From the NCBI GenBank assembly GCA_949152475.1, contig OX424566.1, positions 30,480,423 through 30,544,422 of the forward strand: a DNA stretch of 64,000 bases. Reading direction: 5' to 3'. The translations under genes and the position numbers were made by a program. The notes beneath the pieces were generated by a model, which was not told where the DNA came from, made no database searches, and worked only from the letters and a program-made list of their open reading frames with translations. Shown piece after piece: positions 34,715-46,379 of the stretch. The DNA is from Terebella lapidaria (lineage: Eukaryota; Annelida; Polychaeta; Terebellida; Terebellidae). Every line of letters starts with the position of its first letter. Position 1 is the stretch's first letter.

Positions 34715-37032
34715 ATGACGCCACCATGGCGACTGATCCTCTGCTGTAACATCATAATGTCATCCTGGCTAACCTCCGCTGACGGAACGGGCACGACACA
34801 AGAACTGTGGGATGCTATTGATCATTTGGAACAACTGGTGGGAACACTTTCCCGGCAACTGATGATGCAGCAGTTTTACGTCGAGGAACAGACGAGATCT
34901 AATGGAGAATCCGGACTCAAGCAAATAAGAGCTGGGAAATTTGGCACAAGACCATACCACTCTGCTTCGCACGTTGATGGCCCCATGGCTGCGATGCATG
35001 ACCACGATAATCTTGTGAATACGATAGGGCTCGGCGAGCTACTTGTCGTTCTGAATGGGATCGAGTTTCGCACAAGACATAACGACTATAAACTGGTAAT
35101 GAAGAGCACGACTAACAGTCGGTATGGTGATACGGAAGATATCCCTTTCCCTGAGGTTCCCCCAGCAGTACTGGCACTTGACGACCCAGCCGACCAGGCT
35201 GCTGAGATGCGGGAGTGGTTCAAGGCGTGGAGAGACCAGGACCACTCGGTCCGAGACTACAGACCGTACTTCAAACCTGTGCTGTGCTATATGGAGGGAA
35301 TGTGGACTCATTCAGACCAGAATGACCTCGATGAATCATTTGACAGTGATCGACACTTCATAGATGCCAAGAGTTGGTTGGATCTCCAAGACAAGGTTTG
35401 TTTCGTTCAACGATATTTATATCTAGAACTATATGTATTATGTATTGGAGTGCATTGTCATGTTGTACCGATGGTATATCCTATTAACTACAGCAATATT
35501 GATTTGCGTTCCACACCTGCACCCAGTTTTCTTTGAAGTTTTTCGTGTTGAAGTAAATACAATATTTTCCGGTAAATGATGTATTTACATGTCATAAACA
35601 AGTTCAGTGTATAAACCATTCCACTATCCACCAGATTCGGTTTACATCTTACGCTGGGACCAAGGACAGTCTGGAGAACTTTGCCTACCTCCCCACGACT
35701 ATTTTCACGGTCAATGGCACGACCCCGATCTTGGTCCAGTGGAACTTTCGGATCCTGTGCCACCCGGTGAGCAAGGACATACCTCTCAACCGTCTGAAAG
35801 TCGTGGATGACCTGAAAACGCGCATTGCACATGGACTGACTCTAGAACAGTACACATCCTCGCGTGCAGCGCGCTTTCAAGTGGGCATCAAAGATCAGGA
35901 CAGCTGGGTAGACGATCTCGCTAATTACGGTTTACTCGATGAAATGATGGGTGAGATTGCTGGACAAGATAACTACCCCGGATACATCGAGGATGATCTG
36001 ATGGGTGACGAGGTGTACCCCTTTGATTCTAGCGACGGGATGAAGCTCAACGTGGCCAGGTATCACAGGGCATACCGCGTAGTGAGGGAGGGTGCTAGTG
36101 GACTCCGGATGAGAAACAGGGGCTTCTCTGATAGTAATCTCTTCGTTGCACAAACGACCAACCCGAAAGTAGCGGGACTGTCTGTCGAACAATGTAAAAG
36201 AGGTTCATGCGACAAATGGTTCCAGCGGTGGTCTTATGCTATACCTCTGGAGCTGATCTACATGACGCCTCTTTCCAAGTGGAATCCCTACGATATCGAG
36301 TATAAAGGTTCAAGCAAAAGTGCCGAAGGTTCGACTGTAACCCAGGGCCCCAGTGGTGCTCGTGATGGTCGTAATCACCGTCACAGAGCCTACAACGGAA
36401 CCAATTCAAAAATATTCTATCGAACCCCCCACGATTTCTTCGAAGACAGCACTCGAGTCGTGAACGTCCTAGATAGAGAAGGCAATATTCGCCAGACCGG
36501 TTCCTCTGGAATCCGCATCTTCATCCCCAACATCCTAGGCGTGGGCACACTGCGCCAGAGGTATCCGATCATGCCCATTCACGGAGAGGGCAGCGCGCTC
36601 TGGAAGGAGGTAGCGGCCCTCAGGGACACCTTGATGACGCCAAGCAACTACAAGTACATGTTCCCGGAAGAAAAACCATTGACGGGAGCACCTGGTGACA
36701 CATGCGTCAGAAGTGAACTGTTGTGCGATTCTCAGACAGGAACCACGCCTGCACCACCCACAGCTCGCAAACTTCACTTCCGTCTTGAAGCTTCCAATCC
36801 AAAATATGGCTCGCACGTCCACAATTTTGAACTCGGCGAGCACGACGCAGAGCGCTTCAGGGCTGGGGAAACTGTAACTGTAATGACAGAAGAACGCTAT
36901 GCACATAGCCATGAACTGACGATAGAGCAAGTTCGAAGAGGTCCTCGAACCATCCCTATGGTGCGCACATGTGACGGGCGGCATAACTGCTGGGACGGTC
37001 ATGGGAGCACTCTAATCCAAGTCGTAGAGTAG
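34715..37032 (+). CDS. Secreted WDGH-family protein, gene 2 (unknown function)
   Basis: Coding exons 34715-35395 and 35635-37032 (phase 0; acceptors TCCTTGCAG at 34703 and CCACCAG at 35634) encode about 692 residues. The first exon is exactly as long as in gene 1 (681 bp). Signal peptide at residues 1-22 (ILCCNIIMSSWLTSA/D), coiled coil at ~26-58 (LWDAIDHLEQLVGTLSRQLM), then RPYHSASHVDGPMAAMHDHD. The strongly conserved core includes EMREWFKAWRDQDHSVRDYR and DRHFIDAKSWLDLQDK. The C-terminus has GSHVHNFEL, YAHSHELTI and CDGRHNCWDGHGSTL. Compared with gene 1 it lacks nine residues near TEEYTHVLD. Most residues are shared and the frames are open in both, which suggests that both are functional. 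Function unknown; extracellular by signal peptide. AATAAA at 37268. Confidence 0.85.
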
Positions 37033-37275
37033 TGATACTGCCAGCAGCTAGGGTGTATCCAATTTTATCTGCCTTTAAGCATTTCAGATATTTATTTGCC
37101 ATAATGATGCGAGTGTGAAATCTTTGATCAACACACTCTGACAAACAATTTTCTACACTGGCATACGAGTCAAGGACTTATTCCTCGAAGATGTCGTGTG
37201 ACATCCTGGTTTTATTAGACTTTTGCGCTTTTAATTATTTAACTATTTAATTTCACGTTTTTTTGTGAATAAATA
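37033..37275 (+). other. 3' UTR and polyadenylation signal, gene 2
   Basis: AATAAA lies at 37268-37273. The UTR contains ACTGCCAGCAG and ATATTTATTTGCCA blocks shared with copy 3 at 19275-19335. Confidence 0.65.
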
Positions 37276-37969
37276 TCATGACTTCTGAAAGTATCGCTTT
37301 GTATTCAATTTTTGATCACATACACGTGTTGTTTGAACAAAATTCGGAAAATATAGGAATAAATTCATCGGGAAGACTTAAAAAGTCCGAAAAATAAAAT
37401 GTACAACACTTTGTTATATACAACACTTTGTTGGAGCACAGGTATTTTTTGGACTCGTATTTTGCACTCGAAACTCGTGCCAATTATTTCATTTCGAACT
37501 CCTGGTTCATATAGTACGTTAACAATGGTATAACAGATACGTAAAAAGTAAAGTAACAGACCGATACAGAGACGCACAAATGTTCAACTGTTCAGATGCA
37601 TAAAATATAATTACGTTGATGCTACTCTGTAGGCGACTCATGCTTTCATGCTGTGACGCATGCTTTCTAAGCATCCAATATTCAAATCAACAAACCATCG
37701 CACTAGATCTTTTGGGAATTGACAACAAGTCTCCTCAAACATTTGTTGTATGCGACGTTCATCTTTTTTTTTATAACAAGAGTTAATTGAGTTCTACCAC
37801 ATAGGAGCACAGTATAAGCTAGTACAGTATCACTTGAACAACATACACTTGAACAATATACACTTGGAAAATCTTCGAAGAAGCATGTTGCTAGAATTTT
37901 CTCAGTTACCTAGTACAGTCCCTTTCAGTGCTGTTACTATCAAACCAAACGCCTAGATATTTAGCCTAA
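37276..37969. other. No gene recognised
   Basis: AT-rich DNA with only short frames. Confidence 0.5.
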
Positions 37970-39500
37970 TATCAAAATTTAGCTGTATTGGTGGTAATAG
38001 ATTGATACTTGCATCCATATATTAAAAGGATTGCCTGACATTGCCTGACAAAGTCCGCACTGGGTGTTGGTGGTATTTGTACCTTTGGGCTTAACGGCCA
38101 TACACATAGATTTTTCGCATTAATTACTATGTCATTTTTCAACCTATATTCGTCACATATACACTGTTGCATAGCAGCTGTAGACAAACTGATCAGACAC
38201 AGATCATCTGCAATAGCAAGCATGTACATTAGAATATGGTCCATCAACTTCCGAAATAATGTCCAGTGATTGACCTTATCGAACGCCTTACTGGCATCTA
38301 AACATATGTTGATTGTTTCTTGAACCGGTCAATAAATTCACGTAGAGCAAACACATCCATGTCAGTACCTTGACCAGTTTGAATCCAAACTGGTTGCCAC
38401 TTGTACACAAATTATACTTTTCCAACCGAAATAACAAAATGCTTCAAATATCTTAGAAGCAGAGATAGCAATAGCAATACACCCTGCCAAATGGCATAGA
38501 GCGTTGTCCGGCTTAGTTCCTTTGTTTAGGGTTCAGGTCCTGTTGTTGTAAACGCTATAATGCTAACTTTTTGGCAGCTGATGCCGACAAATGGGGAGTA
38601 ATATATTTTTTTCTGTGAAATACTGACCATATTACCTTAGATCAGGAATTCGATGCAGTGTAAGAGATACCAATGGACAAGTCTGTGCTGTTCAATTATC
38701 CATAGGAGAATAATTTGTTCAGAACTAGGCCCTCGTTCACAGATGTTGTCCACAACTATGTAGTCTCCAAACATTGATCACAATGTTTCCAAAACGTATA
38801 GCCCATGTACAGCAACACTGTATGAACTGGAGGTTTCAAATACTTCAAAATTCAATTGTGAGCAACATAAAGGTCCAACTTCATCTAAATAGGACTCTAA
38901 TAATTTATTATTGAATCGCTTGTGGCGTTGACCTTGTCCTTAGAGCGTTGATACGCCACAAGCATTACAATTATAAATTATTAGATCCCTACTTAGATGG
39001 CGTTGTGCCTTTATATTGCTCACAATTGAAGTTTAGAGTATTTGAAACCAGTTCATACAGTGTTGCTGTACGTGGGCCGTAAGTATCGGATACATTCCGA
39101 TCAATTTTTTGACACTACATATTTGTGGGCCACATCCGTGGGCGAGGGCCCATTTCTTAACAAATCAGACTCCAATGGATAATTGGACAGCACAGGATTG
39201 TACATTAGTATCTCGTACACTGCATCGAAAACTCGTTCTAAAGTAATATAGTCAGTATTTTACAGAATAAATAGTTTACTCACCATATGTCGTAATCAGT
39301 TCAGAAGAAGTTAGCCTTACAGCGTTGACAATAACATGACCTGACCCCTAAACAAAAGAACTAGGTCGGTCAACGCTCTATGCCATTTGGCAAGGTGAAT
39401 AGCAATAGGACAGTAATTATTCATATCCAGTTAGTTATCACACTTGTTTTTCACTAAAGGAATAATGATTGAGTCCAACATGGTATTTGGCGAGTAACTA
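37970..39500 (-). mobile_element. LINE reverse-transcriptase fragment, split by a fold-back element
   Basis: On the minus strand the part at 39409-39500 reads DSIIIPLVKNKC and the YCPIAIA region of the RT fingers. The part at 37970-38479 continues SKIFEAF, NQFGFK-like sequence, CLDASKAFDKVNHWTLFRKL (motif A) and AIADDLCLISLSTAAMQQ (motif C, with ADD). The region between motifs A and C is deleted and several frame changes are present, so it is an old dead LINE copy. The 919-bp insertion at 38480-39398 separates the two parts. Confidence 0.75.
38480..39398. mobile_element. Fold-back DNA element with 10-bp target duplication
   Basis: The ends CACCCTGCCAAATGGCATAG and its complement at 39379-39398 start arms of about 430 bp. 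The arms pair nearly end to end around a short loop near 38945-38965 (GCGTTGACCTTGTCCTTAGA). AATAGCAATA flanks both sides (38470-38479 and 39399-39408). No coding capacity. A 9-10 bp duplication and long arms suggest a Mutator-like, non-autonomous element. It interrupts a LINE fragment, so it is younger than that copy. Confidence 0.85.
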
Positions 39501-40134
39501 TGTACAACCATTGCACTAAAACACAAGGACAAATAAAACTGAAACATTAAAATTCACTTATGAAACATTCACTACTTAGACCATCAGGTCATATGGCTTT
39601 ACCTTGGTGAATAACTTCGTGAATATCAGAATTTCATGGATATATTACATGTAGATCATTTGACGAAACAAGTATAGACTGAACCAATGTATATTGTGGA
39701 ATCCTAGTAAGCTCATAATACTTCAATGAAATTCAGGTGAATGCGGTACAAATTAATTTTCAACTATGCACAGGTTGCATTAAATATGCCGATTCATGAG
39801 AAACGCATTTTCAATACGACTTTTCATTCAACATTAATCCCACGAAAACAAACGGGAACTGTATATTTTATGCATCTGCGATATCAGTTGTGAACAATAA
39901 TTTTTAATGGAATTTTCCATGAAAAAAAATATCATAAACCTTGTCATGAAATCTGTTTGTCGTGCACCGACTTGTTTTTATTACCTGCGCCTATTAAAAA
40001 TGAAGTACAGTTCGAATCCTGGAAGCGATAAACATAGCAGTAGACAAAGACCTACCATTACTGTGGTACGTGCACTTGTACATGTTTAGTCATTGCAGGT
40101 CTAATTTGTTAGTGAAAAACGTTCTAATGTTTGT
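39501..40134. other. No gene recognised
   Basis: AT-rich DNA; a TTCGAATCC string near 40013 is discussed among the rejected items. Confidence 0.45.
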
Positions 40135-43100
40135 TTTGGATGGTCCGATGAACTCTTGGCATGGCGTTGCGTCCGTCGTCGTCGTCCGTCCACATTTTTG
40201 ATTTGAGTTTATTCAGTAAACACATGTACAATATAAAAATATGATAAAAGTACATATAGTATATAACACATGAATGTCTACCTGGGATAGCGCAAAAAGT
40301 CAAAAGACTTAATTCCATTGCGATCCCATATGTATAAAAGAAACAAAAATGACAAGGGCAAGAACAGGATGTAAATGAAAAAAGTAGAAAATACAAACAA
40401 TGACTAACTTAAAAAAAATAATTAACAATACTGATATTTGAAAACAGGAATACAAAACTAATATACATATATATCAGACTCCTGAGATAGCACCTGATGT
40501 AATAAAAAGGATTTAACTTTGCTCTTAAAATGAGATCTATCTAAAATAGACTGTGTCCCGACTGGGAGTCTGTTCCATTCCAATGCACCAGAACACATAA
40601 AAGAACTTTTACCAACTAAAAAATTGAAACGTGGAACAACTAGAGACATGTGACTAGAACGAGTGCGGATGTTATGACTGTTGTGTACAAGTGTAAAATG
40701 GTTGGACAAATAGGAAGGAGCTAGATTGTTCAATATTAGGTGTATATGGCCTAGTTTTAACTGTGCTACTCTCTTTTCCACAGGCAACCAGTTTAATTTT
40801 TTAAAATGACTGTGATCGAGGTGGGTTTTAGGTGGTAATTTGAGAATTACACGGATCAGCTTATTTTGGGCAACCTGTAACCTTTGTTTAGATTTAACCG
40901 TTGTACCACTATACCAAGACGAACTGGCATAGTCAAACTGACTAGCCACCAGTGCATTGGCAAGTAATTTCATTGTCTCTGTGTCCAGGAGGTTGGATTT
41001 TCTTGCAAGAAATTTGGTTCTGGAGACTACTTTTTGAATAACTTTATGGGCCATTAATTCTCCAGAGACATATTGATCTATTTCACAGCCAAGGTATTTT
41101 ACAGAAGATTTGGCTGGAACAGGGATTCCGTTACACTCAACGTACAATTTGGACGATTTTGACAATTTGGGTTTAGATCCAAAAAGAATTGATTCCGTTT
41201 TTCCTAGATGTAGAGACAACTTATTGTCAACCAACCACTTGCTGACATTATGTAACTCATCACTCAAAACATTGCCAATATCATCAATGTTGTTACCTGA
41301 TACAATCAGAGCTGAGTCATCTGCATATAACAGAAGGTCACAGTTAACAGCAGATTTCATATCATTAACGTATAACAAAAATATAAGCGGACCTAAGATA
41401 CTACCTTGTGGCACACCACATGTAATATTCGCTGGTTTTGACATTAGACCAGCAACATCCACTGTTTGTTGTCTGTTACTTAGGTATGAGCTAATCCATT
41501 TGATACTGTTGAGTTGGAAACCCATTGCTTGTAACTTGTACAACAAAATGTCATGGTTGACAGTATCAAATGCTTTCTGTAAATCAAGCAATACCATACC
41601 ACACATATTACCATTGTCAATTTTTGATTTAATGTAATCGGTGAGGTATAACAAACATGTATCGATAGAATAGGCCTTTCTGAAACCAGATTGTAAATTG
41701 TACAACATATTCTGACCTTGTATGTATTCAGAAATCTGATTGTAGACCACACGTTCCATAACTTTGGATATGACACTTAACACTGACACTGGTCTGTAAT
41801 TACCACACTCAGTCTTGGAACCTTTTTTATGCAACGGAATTACTTTTGCAAGTTTGAGATCCTGAGGTATGCCATTTTATGTTTATGGTAGAATATTTCC
41901 GAAATTTTGCACAAAAATACCTAAAAGGGAGTATTTTTTTTTTTTTTTTTACTCTCACATTTTTTCAATGGCATTTCTTCAACGAAAAACGGCCAATTTC
42001 TGATTTGGCGGCAATTTCCTCACAAACTGATCAGACAGTTTTGAGATTTTTGTTTCAAAAGATTCCTCTCATATACCTTTGTGACGTGTATGAGGTTCGT
42101 TGCCTTTAAATCGCTGCTCTGCGTGTCACGGCCAGTTCCATGTTGTCGACGTTTCCCAAATGGGATTTTTCAGGTTAAAATCTCCTATGATTTATAATCA
42201 TGATATGGGACACATCATGCCTAATATCGCACTTACTACTGAGATTAGAGACTGGGGGTCAATTGTTGACATCTCGCTTGTTATCGACTTTATAGCTTAG
42301 CAATCAATTTCCCTCTATTAGAAAAGATATAGTCCTAATATTCTGATGACCATGAATTTGACTTTCGATCTCATTTTCAAGGTCGCCGCACAAAATGGCT
42401 AATATCTCGCTTATCATTGACGTCACAGCTTGGAAATAAATTGTGGATTATATGAAATGATGTATGCCGCATATTTTGATGACTTTGACTTGACCTTTGG
42501 CCTAATTTTCGTCACAGGATGGAATAGCTAATATGTCACTTATTATCGAATTTACGGCTTAGGAATCAATTGTGCACACATAGGAAGTGATATTCTGAAT
42601 ATTTTCATGAGCCAAGATTTGACCTTTGACCTTATTTTCAAGGTCAGAGCACCGAATGGCTAATATCTCGCTTATTATCGACTTTACAGCTCAGGAATCA
42701 ATTGTGAACACATTGGAATATTGTCATGACCTTGAATTTGACATTTGACCTATTTTCAAAGTCACACGACCAAATGGCTTATATCTTGCTTTTGAACCAA
42801 TTGTGCACATATAGATAATGATATATACTCAATATTCTCATGACCTTGAACTTGAACTTTGACCTTATTTCCAAGAGCATATCACAAAATGGCTAATGTA
42901 TTGCTTAATATCGATTTTACTGTTCAGGAAACAATTGTTAACATATAGGAAATGATAATTATTCTGGAAATTGGTATGACCTTGAATTTGACGTTTGACT
43001 TGATTTTCAAGGTCACCGGACAAAATGGACAATCTCTCGTTTGTTATCAACTTTACAGCTTAGGAATCGAAAGTGCATATAGGAAGCGATATTTGCTGAA

Positions 43101-43300
43101 TTTTCTCATGGCCTTGAACTTGATCTTTGATTCTATTTACAAGGTCAGAGCACAAAATCGCTAATATATCGCCCATTATCGACTTCACAGCTTAGTATTC
43201 AATTGTAAACATAAAGGAACTTATGTATGTTGAATATTGCCATGACCTTGTAATTGACCTTGTAATTAGACCTTTATCTCCAACTTCCACGGGCTTCTTC
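40135..43300 (+). repeat. Dispersed repeat with tandem units, interrupted by a LINE
   Basis: The leader GGCATGGCGTTGCGTCCGTC lies at 40158-40195. The repeat resumes at about 41890 (GAATATTTCCGAAATTTTGC, ACAAAAATACCTAAAAGGGA) and runs through about eight degenerate 125-135 bp units to 43290. An exact TGACCTTTGACCT occurs at 42620-42632. The intervening 40206-41877 is a LINE on the opposite strand. Confidence 0.8.
40206..41877 (-). mobile_element. LINE with intact C-terminal reverse transcriptase
   Basis: A 458-codon frame (41834-40458), preceded by NGIPQDLKLAKVIPLHKKGS without a stop, encodes RT. It shows NYRPVSVLSVISKVMERVVY, GFRKAYSIDTCLLYL, LLDLQKAFDTVNHDILLYKL (motif A), ITCGVPQGSILGPLIFLLYV (motif B) and DLLLYADDSALIVSG (motif C). 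Thumb and tail sequence follows (LQVAQNKLIRVILKL, WNRLPVGTQSI). All catalytic Asp residues are present and no stop interrupts it, so it is a young insertion. It is 5' truncated: no endonuclease or ORF1. It sits in antisense orientation in the leader of the dispersed repeat. CR1/jockey-type group by motif pattern; the exact clade is uncertain. Confidence 0.88.
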
Positions 43301-43790
43301 TGGATCTTCTCTTTGCTTGTCTGCATATTATTTGATCTTTTCCTTGCTTTTTTTATCAGTCTGTTGGACCTTATGATCAACTTATGATCAACTTATGATC
43401 AACTTATGATCAACAGGTTATGTTTTCAACCGTGGGATTCGAACTCGTATTGTTTGCTCAAACATCAGTTCTGACGATGTCATCTATATCGTGGAGTGAG
43501 GAGTAGCATGATAATTTCTGAGGATTTTGAACGTCTCCTGCTTCCATGGTTTAACCTTCCATGTGCGCAACTTTTCTTGAGTGTCCTCATCAATCTTTCA
43601 AACTCTCCGTCAGCTCTTGGCCATCTTTGGGTGACTTTTCGATGGTTGAAGCAAGCTTATTGTGAGCACTTTGCATATTCCTCACTGATGAACGGTGGGT
43701 TGTTGTCTGTCCTGACTTTCTACGGAATCCCGAGTGAGGCAAATAGTATGGCTCCCCGTTCGTGCCACAAAAACGTGAAGTTATTTTTTA
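43301..43790. other. No gene recognised
   Basis: ACTTATGATCA is repeated four times in tandem at about 43370-43412. No protein family seen. Confidence 0.5.
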
Positions 43791-44070
43791 TCTCATACGT
43801 ATGAAATAGTAAATCATACGTATGAGATACCAACTCATACATATGAGATAATAACACATACGTATGAGATATTAAGACATACGTGTGAAATACTAACTCA
43901 TATATATGAAAAAATATGTCATACGTATAAGATACTACCAGATACGTATGGGATATTAACACATATGTATGAGATACTAAAACGTATGAGATACTAGCGT
44001 ATACGTATGAGTTGATAACACGTACGCATAAGTTATTAACGCACGTATGAGTTATTAACACATACGCCAT
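43791..44070. repeat. Array of CATACGTATG palindromes
   Basis: About twelve copies of TATCTCATACGTATGAGATA and variants are joined by ACTAAC/TTAACA-type spacers with a period near 24-26 bases. Translation of the array gives the meaningless repeat YVLISHT. Confidence 0.9.
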
Positions 44071-45918
44071 ACAGGCACTGAATAACCATAGCTGTGCATA
44101 ATCCTGCACATTACTGAGCTTCACTTTACACTACAATAGTTTACCACCATTATCATAATGATTTTATGATCTTAACTATATTTTCTTGGAAATGATTAAT
44201 GTTGTCGGATGATATTAATATATATTCTATATTTAGACTTATATTGTGCCAAACATATATCCATCATGCGTTTATATGCTTCCATATATACATGTATGCA
44301 TTAAAATTTCAGGTGCATCGCTTTAAAATAGCAATAGTGCATGCCATATGCTAAACTATACTTGATGAATATTTGCTGAGTTACTGCGAGTGAGGGCGAA
44401 ATATATACACAAAGTTTTACAACTGTTTTTTACAACAAAGTTTTGTACTTTATTGACTAGTGTTTTATTGCGAAGCTGATTCCCAGAAAACGTTTGAAAT
44501 GCGGCGCCACATAATTTAACACGTGCGAAATTGTCAATTTGGTATTTCTGTTTTAGGTTGTTAAAACACTGTTCACAACCCGAGTATGCCAAATTAATAC
44601 GGATTGAGCCTTTCTTATTGGTCGCCGCATCAGCGGCGGCCTATAGGTATACGAACACATATAGGATTGCCATTTACCTCCATTATAACGTTTTATGAGA
44701 GAAATCACTTTCAAAATGTTTCAATTTTCATAAAATTTCAGTATGTTGAAGCAATATATATAACTTACAAAATATTAAAAAATCAGCACATGTTGTTGGA
44801 ATAGATCAAACGCTACAAGCATTTGACTGTTAGCTGGTGACACCTGGCGAATTCCTCAGAAAGCAAACTCCCAGAAAGGGCCGGTTTGTTTATATGTATT
44901 CATGCGCACAGTAACAGCTCCAATCAACATGAAAATTCACATGTACATAGAGGAATACCCATAATACCACTATACAAACCAAAACAGAGACATTTTAAAG
45001 TGATACATGTGCATTTGGAGGAGAAACTGGGAGTTTTTAAATAATATAGTACTTTGATGCCTCATTTTGACCATATAAGGAAATCAATACAGGTCCATAA
45101 CCTATATCAAATACAAAGTTACTTTAACTTCCGGTGCCGCTTAGCACAGTGCACCTTTTTCCACCTGCCGCTCAGCGCACGAACTGATATTCTAGCACAA
45201 ACATCATCCAATTTTATTAGTTTATTTGACTGACGATCTCACACCAAGAATTTTGGCCAACGCATTTGTTTCATGCGGCGACCACTTTTGCTACTCTGGA
45301 TCCCTGACGTTTACTTGTCACTATCCATTGACAATTTCAGGCGGAATACGCCGAAAAATGCGCGCACAGAAAAATTATGATATTCTTGACGATTTCGGTG
45401 TTTTTGGCAGTACTTGTCGATTAAAGGCCGCAATTACACATACCAACGTCAACATCATGTAATACCAATCCTTACTACCACTAATATAGCAGGAACATCA
45501 ATGAAACTTACCAGATTCGTGCTCACAGACTTGATCAGACCCCGATGTGTACACTACCGCGGAACTGTTTCGTTCGAAATCGCCGCCAAACGTTTGAAAT
45601 TGGCCAGCAACGTTTGAAATACCCGCCAATGGAACGTGAGAAAATTTCAAATTCACGCCGCCGTTTATAGCCTGTGCCAGTGGTGGCTTCATCTCCGAGT
45701 CCATCAGATTAATATGCGATCTGTCGCACGCACTGGACATGTACATGAAGATGGGCATGAAGATATATATAACTGAAACATCTTATATCACTAATATCCA
45801 CCGTATTCGATGCTGTCATGATAAGACCAATAATTTTCAATTAAAATCGATAATTTTCAATTGTTCCTTGTCATAATGTGCTAAGTTTATTTTGTATACA
45901 AATAACTTATTCATAAAT
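44071..45918. other. No gene recognised; short hairpins
   Basis: A GC-rich hairpin GGTCGCCGC-ATCA-GCGGCGGCC lies at about 44620-44641. AACGTTTGAAAT is repeated twice at about 45588-45620. Frames are short and unfamiliar. Confidence 0.4.
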
Positions 45919-46379
45919 TTAGTACAAGAGTATTAGGCTGTAACCTGGAAAAAAATTGTAGAAAGCTGAATTTTTCAGGAAACCTTCAGAGAGACATATA
46001 CATTACCATAATGCAAAGTTCTGCGAGTTCTGCCTTGTGGCATTTTCAAAAATCCAAGATGGCCGCCACCGTATATCGCGATAGATTCCGAAACAGAAAT
46101 ATGCTAATATCTTCTCAACCACATGACATAGAACAATGATTTTGGTGTCTACACCTATGTTTTTGGGTGTGCCGAATCCGATAAAGCCATATCCATGTTG
46201 TTTGGAGCTCATCTAATCACCCCAAACCCAATTTGGCTTCCAACGAGGGCGTAATCAGCCACTAAATACAACAAACAAATACTTTTGCATATGTAATTCT
46301 TTAATGCACACACATATGTATTACAAAATTAGCAACATCAATAATACACAATAATACACAAACAATACGTGATTTATGT

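Noticed and set aside
40005-40040. tRNA T-arm-like CAGTTCGAATCCTGG
   Set aside because: No acceptor stem, anticodon or D arm can be folded around it.
43720-44124. ORF with YVLISHT repeats as a repetitive protein
   Set aside because: It is only the translation of the CATACGTATG array; no start context or conserved sequence beyond the array.
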